From assembly GCA_023395465.1 (NCBI GenBank), contig JAEWZE010000149.1, positions 1 through 20,324 of the forward strand: a stretch of DNA of 20,324 bases, given 5' to 3'. The position numbers and the translations under genes are program-made. A model generated the notes under the pieces. That model saw only the letters and a list, made by a program, of their open reading frames with translations. It was not told where the DNA came from and made no database searches. Below are positions 15,735-20,324 of the stretch, piece by piece. This stretch comes from Pseudomonadota bacterium. Lineage in GTDB: Bacteria > Pseudomonadota > Gammaproteobacteria > Xanthomonadales > Xanthomonadaceae. Position 1 is the stretch's first letter; every line of letters starts with the position of its first letter.

Positions 15735-17864
15735 TCAGCCCAGCAGCCGCAAGAACTCCGCGTTGGCCACCGGGTGGCCGAGCCAGTAGCCCTGGGCCAT
15801 GTCGCAGCCGCGTTCGCGCAGGATGGCGTACTGCCCTTCCTTCTCCACGCCCTCGGCCACGACCTGGATGCCGAGCGAATGGGCCATCGCGATGATCGCG
15901 GTGGTCAGCGCGAGGTCGTCCGGGTCGCGCAGCACGTCGGCGATGAAGCTGCGGTCGATCTTGACGCCATCCACAGGCACCCGGCGCAGGTGGCTCAGGC
16001 CCGAGAAGCCGGTACCGAAATCGTCCAGCCAGACCTTGACGCCGCTGTTGCGCAGCCGCGCCAGCACGCTGCTCACGCGCGCCTCGTCGGCGATCACCGC
16101 GGTCTCGGTCAGTTCGATGTGCAGGTGCTGCGGCGCGAGGCCGCTTTCGCGCAGCACCGCCTCGGTCTGCGCGGCCAGGTCGCCGGCGCGCAGCTGCCGC
16201 GGCGAGACGTTGACCGACACGAACAGTCCCTGCGCACCGGGCACGTCGCGCTGCCAGCCGCGCGCATCCAGGCAGGCGGCGCGCAACACCTGCGGACCGA
16301 TCGCCTCGATCAGTCCGCTCTGCTCGGCCACGTCGACGAACAGCGCCGGCGACACCTGGCCATGCTCGGGGTGGCGCCAGCGCAGCAGCGCCTCGGCGCC
16401 GACCAGCTTGCCGTCCGACATCCGGTACAGCGGCTGGTAGGCCAGGCTCAGCTCGCCGCGCTCCCAGGCGCCGCGCAGGTCCTGTTCCATGCGCACGCGG
16501 CGCTCGACGGCCTGGTCCATCACCCGGCTGTAGAAGCGATGGCAGCTCTTGCCGGCGACCTTGGCCTGGTACATGGCGATGTCGCCGTTCTTGAGCAGCG
16601 ACGGCACGTCGGTGGCATCGTCCGGAAACAGCGCGATGCCGATCGAGATGCCGAGGAACACCGGCCGCCCGCGCACCGTGATCGGCCGGCCCAGCTCCTC
16701 CACCAGCACGTCCGCCAGGGATCCGGCGCGCTCGCGGATGTCGCTGCCAGGCTCGCCCTGCAGCAGGATCACGAACTCGTCGCCGCCGAAGCGCGCCAGT
16801 ACCGCGCCCTCGCCGCCCTGCGCGTCGATCACGTCGCCGATGCGGCCGGCGAACTGCATCAGCACCTCGTCGCCCGCGTCGTGGCCGATCGTGTCGTTGA
16901 CCCGCTTGAAGTCGTCGATATCGGTGAACAGCAGCGCCAGCTGGCGCGCCGCGCCGTTGCTTTCGGCCACGCGCTGGTCCAGCACCTCGCGGAAAGCCAG
17001 CCGGTTGGCCAGCCCGGTGAGCGCATCGGTGTAGGCCATGCGGCGGATGTCGCGGTCGTGGCGCCGGATGCTGTCGCGCATGTGCGAGAACGCACGCACC
17101 AGATCGCCCACCTCGTCGACGCGGCGGCTCGCGGGCAGTGGCGTGTCGAAGTTGCCCGCCTCGATGCCCCGCGCGGCCTCCGCCAGCTGCCGCACCGGCG
17201 ACACCAGGCGGCGCTGCACCACCAGGCTGATCGCCGCCAGCAGCGCCACCAGGCTCGCCAGCAGCAGGCCGACCCAGAGCAGCTGGCTGCGGCTGACCTC
17301 GCGCAGGCGCCCGGACATGATGTCGCCGATCTGGCGCTCGTCGGCCTTGACCGCCTCCAGCGAGTAGCCCACGCGCACCCCGCCCAGGCGCTGGTCGCCG
17401 ATGCGGATCGGCGCGGCGACGTCGAGCAGCATTCCGCTGGACTGCACGTGCGCACCGTTGATCGACAGCACCTCGTAGGCGAGCGGATCGGACATCGCCT
17501 GGCCGTAGGTGGAGATGTCCGGACTGCCGTCGTGGATCACCTGCCCGTCGTTGTCGTAGACGATGACGTAGCTCACGTCGGGCTGGCGCAGCACCTGGCG
17601 CAGCGAGGTGCCGATCGCGTCCAGGTCGAAGTAGTACAGCGGATTGACCAGCGAATCGGCCAGCTGCACCACCTGCGCCTGACCCTGCGAGAGCAGGCGC
17701 CGGGACGAGAACTCGTCGATCGCCTGCAGCCCCAGCGTCCGGACCTCGCGATGCAGTTCGTTCTGCCGCTGCAGCACCAGGGCCACCAGCGCCAGGGTGA
17801 CCAGGAGCACGGCGGCCGCCAGCAGCGCGAAGCGCGCCTGCAGGCCGAAGCGCGGCGCGCTCAC
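15735..17864 (-). CDS. Membrane-bound GGDEF-EAL c-di-GMP cyclase/phosphodiesterase with periplasmic sensor
   Basis: A 709-residue signalling protein. Order: transmembrane helix 13-31; periplasmic sensor about 35-195 (single PAS/Cache-like, containing LVNPLYYFDLDAI and SYVIVYDNDGQVI); second helix 196-216; HAMP 217-268; GGDEF 275-440 with FKRVND and an intact RFGGDEF (GGDEF at 360-364); EAL 455-709 with EALLRW (E491), NVSPRQL (N552), ELTET, DDFGTGFS (614-621), KIDRSF (K635), EGVE and QGYWLG. All EAL metal and general-base residues are present, so both activities are possible. No RxxD inhibitory site precedes GGDEF. The start is a GTG at 17864 whose bases overlap the TGA of the PhnD-like gene (GTGA), so the two are co-translated. 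The sensor probably contacts the binding protein. Which activity dominates cannot be told. Confidence 0.94.
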   Translation of the reverse strand: MSAPRFGLQARFALLAAAVLLVTLALVALVLQRQNELHREVRTLGLQAIDEFSSRRLLSQGQAQVVQLADSLVNPLYYFDLDAIGTSLRQVLRQPDVSYVIVYDNDGQVIHDGSPDISTYGQAMSDPLAYEVLSINGAHVQSSGMLLDVAAPIRIGDQRLGGVRVGYSLEAVKADERQIGDIMSGRLREVSRSQLLWVGLLLASLVALLAAISLVVQRRLVSPVRQLAEAARGIEAGNFDTPLPASRRVDEVGDLVRAFSHMRDSIRRHDRDIRRMAYTDALTGLANRLAFREVLDQRVAESNGAARQLALLFTDIDDFKRVNDTIGHDAGDEVLMQFAGRIGDVIDAQGGEGAVLARFGGDEFVILLQGEPGSDIRERAGSLADVLVEELGRPITVRGRPVFLGISIGIALFPDDATDVPSLLKNGDIAMYQAKVAGKSCHRFYSRVMDQAVERRVRMEQDLRGAWERGELSLAYQPLYRMSDGKLVGAEALLRWRHPEHGQVSPALFVDVAEQSGLIEAIGPQVLRAACLDARGWQRDVPGAQGLFVSVNVSPRQLRAGDLAAQTEAVLRESGLAPQHLHIELTETAVIADEARVSSVLARLRNSGVKVWLDDFGTGFSGLSHLRRVPVDGVKIDRSFIADVLRDPDDLALTTAIIAMAHSLGIQVVAEGVEKEGQYAILRERGCDMAQGYWLGHPVANAEFLRLLG

Positions 17865-18781
17865 TCGACCTCCCGGGTCACGCGCGCCACGCCCTGGCGC
17901 AGGCGCTGGAGGCCGGCCTCGGTGGCCTCGTCGATCGGCACGAAGCGGGTGGTCTTGAAGAACCGCAGCAGCGCCTCGCGCGCATCGGGATCGGCCGCGG
18001 CGCCCACCAGCACCTCGTGCAGGCGTTCGCGCACCTTCGGGTCGAGGTCGCCGCGCACCATCTCCAGGGCGCGCGGGTACTCCTCGCTCTCGCGCACGAT
18101 GCGGAAGTCGCTGCGGTAGGAAGGCGGCACCCGCTTGGGGTTGGCCCAGTCCAGGTTGCTCATCGCACCGGCATCGACCAGGCGCTTGTGCACCCAGGCC
18201 GACACGTTGAGCTCGGAGCGGCCGAACACGTAACCGACCGAATCGGCTCCTGGCCGGTCCATCGGCGAGAGCAGCACCTCCAGGCGCAGGCCGATGCCGA
18301 GCAGCTCCTCGGCCGGGACGTAGTAGGCGCTGGTGGAGGAGCGGTTCTGGAAGGCGATGCTGCGACCGCGCAGGTCTACCAGTTCGCGCACCGGGCTGTC
18401 GTTGCGCACGAAATAGAGGGTGCGGTAGCGGTCCACGCCATCGCGCTCGGTCATCAGAAGGGGCACGGCCCCGGCGCGGTCGGCGAGCGCCATCGCGGTG
18501 CCGCTGGTCTCGGTGACCCAGTCGACCCGGCCGCGGCGCATGTAGCTCTGCATCTGCTGGGCGTCGCGCGCCATGAGCACGCGACCCTCGCGGATGCCGA
18601 CATCGGCCATGCGCGGCACGACGTAGTCCAGCAGCGGCCTGAGCTGGTCGTAATGGGCCTTGGGATCGTCGCTGATGCGACCGAGCACCAGCACGCCGTC
18701 ATCGGCCAGCGCTGGCGCCAGCGAGGCGAGCCAGAGCACCAGCAGCAGCAGGAGGCGACGGCAGGAACCGGTTGGAGACAC
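17861..18781 (-). CDS. PhnD-like periplasmic phosphate/phosphite/phosphonate-type binding protein
   Basis: A 306-residue periplasmic solute-binding protein of the phosphonate-binding (PhnD) type. The signal peptide is CRRLLLLLVLWLASLAPALA, cut before DDG near residue 27. The mature part opens with the strand VLVLGRISDDP and has DLRGRSIAFQNRSSTSAYYVP (from residue 136), matching the family ligand loop 'lkGk.vaf.dp.StSg...P'. GTG 18781 is preferred because it gives a normal signal peptide; the frame stays open to an ATG at 18895, but that adds 38 Arg/Pro-rich residues and lies inside a hairpin upstream of a -10-like element. No permease or ATPase gene is nearby, and the stop overlaps the start of a GGDEF-EAL gene, so a sensory rather than transport role is inferred. 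The ligand is unknown; phosphate-like oxyanions are a guess from the family. Confidence 0.88.
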   Translation of the reverse strand: MSPTGSCRRLLLLLVLWLASLAPALADDGVLVLGRISDDPKAHYDQLRPLLDYVVPRMADVGIREGRVLMARDAQQMQSYMRRGRVDWVTETSGTAMALADRAGAVPLLMTERDGVDRYRTLYFVRNDSPVRELVDLRGRSIAFQNRSSTSAYYVPAEELLGIGLRLEVLLSPMDRPGADSVGYVFGRSELNVSAWVHKRLVDAGAMSNLDWANPKRVPPSYRSDFRIVRESEEYPRALEMVRGDLDPKVRERLHEVLVGAAADPDAREALLRFFKTTRFVPIDEATEAGLQRLRQGVARVTREVE

Positions 18782-18827
18782 AGGCAAGGGACGGTTCCGG
18801 TTCGGCTCGGGCACTGGTACGGCGGCG

Positions 18828-18833
18828 AGCCTA
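18828..18833 (-). promoter_or_regulatory. Possible -10 element of the PhnD-like/GGDEF-EAL operon
   Basis: On the minus strand TAGGCT (4 of 6; context GCTAGGCTCGCC) would start transcription near 18821, about 40 nt before GTG 18781. It is weak, but its place between the trmJ-side hairpin and the GTG agrees with the chosen start codon. Confidence 0.25.
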
Positions 18834-18876
18834 GCGGAAAACCGCGCCGGCCGGTAGCGACGCACGCGCGGACACG

Positions 18877-18917
18877 GGCGCGCCATGCAGGACATCCGAT
18901 GTCCTGTGCGGTGCGCC
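18877..18917. repeat. Imperfect 19-bp inverted repeat downstream of trmJ
   Basis: Left arm 18877-18895 and right arm 18899-18917 enclose the 3-nt loop CCG. The inner 8 bp (CAGGACAT/ATGTCCTG) and an outer block are exact; in plus-strand RNA there are three G-U wobbles and one A-C mismatch. In minus-strand RNA the wobbles become mismatches, leaving an 8-bp stem, a small internal loop and an outer GC stem. It lies 36 bp beyond the trmJ stop, with no T tract. It may end trmJ transcription or be a REP-like palindrome. Confidence 0.6.
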
Positions 18918-18952
18918 GCTGGCGCGGCCGGCCGTGGCGGCGGGCGATGCGA

Positions 18953-19726
18953 TCAGCGGCTTTCGCCGGCCAGGCGCGCCATCCGCTGGGCGTCGGCCAG
19001 CACGCCGCGCAGCAGGCGCACGTCGCGATCATCGAGCTGGCTGCGCAGGAAGATCCGGCGCAGCTTGCGCATCGCCGAGTCCGGCGTACGGCCCTTGTGG
19101 AAGTCGATCGCGTCCAGGGTTTCGGCCAGCTGCGCGAAGAAGCCCTCGAGTTCGGCGTGGCTGGCCGGGACGTCGCCATCGGCCGCGGGCGCCGGCGCCG
19201 GCTGCACGGCGCCGCGCAGGCCGAGAATGGCCAGCCGCAGTTCGTAGGACAGCACCTGCACCGCCGCAGCGAGGTTGAGCGAGCTGTAGGCCGGATTGGC
19301 GGGAATGTGGACGGCGGCGTGGCACAGCTGCAGCTCGTCGTTGTCCAGGCCGGTGCGCTCGCGCCCGAACACCAAGGCGGCCCCGGTGCCGGTGGCGGCG
19401 GTCGCCAGGGTGCGCGCCGCGGCGTCGGCGGGCAGCAGTTCGTCCAGCGCGATGCGCCGGCTGCGCGCCGTGCAGCCCAGCACCAGCCGGCAGTCCGCCA
19501 CCGCTTCGGCCAGGGTCGCGACCTGGGTCGCGGCCTCGAGCACGTCGTCGGCACCGGCCGCCATCGCGTTGGCGTCGGCGTGGGGGAACCGCTCGGGCGC
19601 CACCAGCACCAGCCGATGCAGCCCCATGGTCTTCATCGCGCGCGCCGCCGAACCGATGTTGCCCGGGTGCTGGGTGCCGACCAGGACGATGCGGATCCGG
19701 TCGGCCGCTTGCAGGAGTTCGCTCAT
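18953..19726 (-). CDS. trmJ: tRNA (cytidine/uridine-2'-O-)-methyltransferase TrmJ
   Basis: A 257-residue SPOUT-class (SpoU) methyltransferase. TrmJ uses S-adenosylmethionine to 2'-O-methylate nucleotide 32 of tRNA anticodon loops in the cytoplasm. The three SpoU motifs are present: motif 1 HPGNIGSAARAMKTMG (20-35), motif 2 FGRERTGLDNDEL (120-132) and motif 3 IPANPAYSSLNLAAAVQVLSYEL (from 141), which together form the trefoil-knot cofactor site. The C-terminal 90 residues (linker rich in Ala/Pro, then FFAQLAETLDAIDF and a helical part) match the TrmJ C-terminal extension rather than TrmL, which is shorter. The ATG at 19726 gives the normal start MSELLQAADRIRIVLVG; a longer frame to 19768 adds 14 unlikely residues. 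It diverges from suhB with 86 bp between. Confidence 0.94.
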   Translation of the reverse strand: MSELLQAADRIRIVLVGTQHPGNIGSAARAMKTMGLHRLVLVAPERFPHADANAMAAGADDVLEAATQVATLAEAVADCRLVLGCTARSRRIALDELLPADAAARTLATAATGTGAALVFGRERTGLDNDELQLCHAAVHIPANPAYSSLNLAAAVQVLSYELRLAILGLRGAVQPAPAPAADGDVPASHAELEGFFAQLAETLDAIDFHKGRTPDSAMRKLRRIFLRSQLDDRDVRLLRGVLADAQRMARLAGESR

Positions 19727-19734
19727 GGCGCGGA

Positions 19735-19743
19735 TGGTAAACT
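19735..19743 (+). promoter_or_regulatory. Extended -10 promoter of suhB, overlapping a possible trmJ -10
   Basis: TGG then TAAACT (19738-19743) is a plausible extended -10 for suhB, with a leader of about 63 nt. On the opposite strand TACCAT (19739-19734) overlaps it and would start trmJ transcription near its ATG, making that mRNA essentially leaderless. Both hexamers match consensus at only 4 of 6 positions. Confidence 0.4.
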
Positions 19744-19812
19744 GCGCGCCCGGCCCCTGCGCCGGCACGCTCTTTCCATCCGCCGCCCGCCATACCCCAC
19801 GGAGTTCCCCCG

Positions 19813-20324
19813 ATGCTTGCCCCCGCCGTCAATGTCATGGTCAAGGCCGCGCGCGCCGGGGGCAACGTGCTGCTGCGCCACATGCACCGCCTGGACGCGC
19901 TGAACGTGGTGGAGAAGGAGCGGATGGACTACGCCAGCGAAGTCGACGGGCTGGCCGAGGAAGCGATCATCAAGGAACTGCGCCGGGCCAACCCCGACTA
20001 CGCCATCCTCGGCGAGGAAGGCGGCGCACAGAAGGGCAACCGCGGTCCCAGCCGCTACACCTGGGTCATCGATCCGCTCGACGGCACCAGCAACTACCTG
20101 CACGGCATCCCGCACTGGTGCGTCTCGCTGGCGCTGTGCGAGGGCCCCGAGCCGCTGCACGCGGTGGTGTTCGATCCCCTGCGCAACGAGCTGTTCACCG
20201 CCAGCCGCGGCGCCGGCGCCCAGCTCAACGAGAAGCGCGTGCGCGTGTCCGAGCGCAAGGACCTGGCCGGCGCGATGCTGGCCACCGGCTTCGCGCCGCG
20301 CGAGCGCAAGCGCCTCGACGCGCA
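19813..20324 (+). CDS. suhB: Inositol-1-monophosphatase family protein SuhB (3' end beyond window)
   Basis: The first 170 codons of an inositol monophosphatase family protein. SuhB hydrolyses inositol-1-phosphate with Mg2+ in vitro; in E. coli it also joins the rRNA antitermination complex with NusB/NusE. Metal-binding motifs are visible: GEEGG (E68/E69) and WVIDPLDGTSNYLHG (84-98), containing D87 and D90. The family's second signature (WDxAAG) would lie beyond the right edge. The ATG at 19813 is preceded by GGAG (19801-19804) with 8 nt spacing. The gene is open at 20324, so it is truncated by the window, not broken. Its divergent position beside trmJ supports the assignment; another IMPase-family function (for example CysQ-like) is less likely given the motif spacing and N-terminus. 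Confidence 0.93.
   Translation, partial: MLAPAVNVMVKAARAGGNVLLRHMHRLDALNVVEKERMDYASEVDGLAEEAIIKELRRANPDYAILGEEGGAQKGNRGPSRYTWVIDPLDGTSNYLHGIPHWCVSLALCEGPEPLHAVVFDPLRNELFTASRGAGAQLNEKRVRVSERKDLAGAMLATGFAPRERKRLDA

Noticed and set aside
15234..18119. A 961-codon open frame on the plus strand
   Set aside because: It runs antisense through the GGDEF-EAL and PhnD-like genes, both of which have clear motifs; its product is repetitive His/Gln/Arg/Ala sequence.

Overview
The window looks like chromosomal DNA of a high-GC gammaproteobacterium of the family Xanthomonadaceae (Lysobacter/Luteimonas type). This is inferred from the very GC-rich third codon positions, the protein families and their order (divergent trmJ/suhB, PhoU-like plus Pit, tandem M13 peptidases), and an intergenic repeat built from NGGGATT heptamers and a GGGGTCAGAGT-type inverted repeat. 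No database search was possible. I see no tRNA, rRNA, CRISPR array, integrase or transposase gene. Most of the window is ordinary housekeeping and accessory chromosome.

Layout. 1-1296 (-) is an RhlE-type DEAD-box RNA helicase that runs off the left edge, with a long structured leader upstream. 1745-3986 (+) is a two-gene unit: a small DoxX-like membrane protein and a KefB/KefC-type cation/proton antiporter. 4022-5395 (-) is a beta-CASP metallo-beta-lactamase-fold nuclease. 5578-9838 (+) holds two tandem M13 (neprilysin/PepO) peptidase paralogues. The first is a lipoprotein with an intact zinc site; the second has lost two of the three zinc ligands. 9906-11012 (-) carries a rhomboid protease and an alkyltransferase-like DNA-repair protein, with a small unknown protein divergent at 11057-11467 (+). 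A repeat/inverted-repeat element (11471-11586) separates this from a phosphate unit on the minus strand: PhoU-like DUF47 protein (12757-13383), then Pit transporter (11616-12746). 13677-15615 (+) is a CNNM/CBS/CorC-type membrane protein overlapping an ExoD-family membrane protein. 15735-18781 (-) is a translationally coupled pair: a PhnD-like periplasmic binding protein, then a membrane GGDEF-EAL protein. The right end has trmJ (18953-19726, -) divergent from suhB (19813 to the edge, +).

How the genes work together. The clearest functional units are low-affinity phosphate uptake (PhoU-like + Pit) behind a PhoB-box-like sequence, and a putative periplasmic ligand-to-c-di-GMP signalling module in which an orphan binding protein is co-translated with its presumed receptor, much like NspS-MbaA of Vibrio cholerae. 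The active/inactive M13 pair suggests either an enzyme with a regulatory pseudo-enzyme or a repurposed paralogue. These last two are the best candidates for poorly described biology here. Promoters appear to rely on a recognisable -10 element, several times with an upstream TG, with little -35 similarity.
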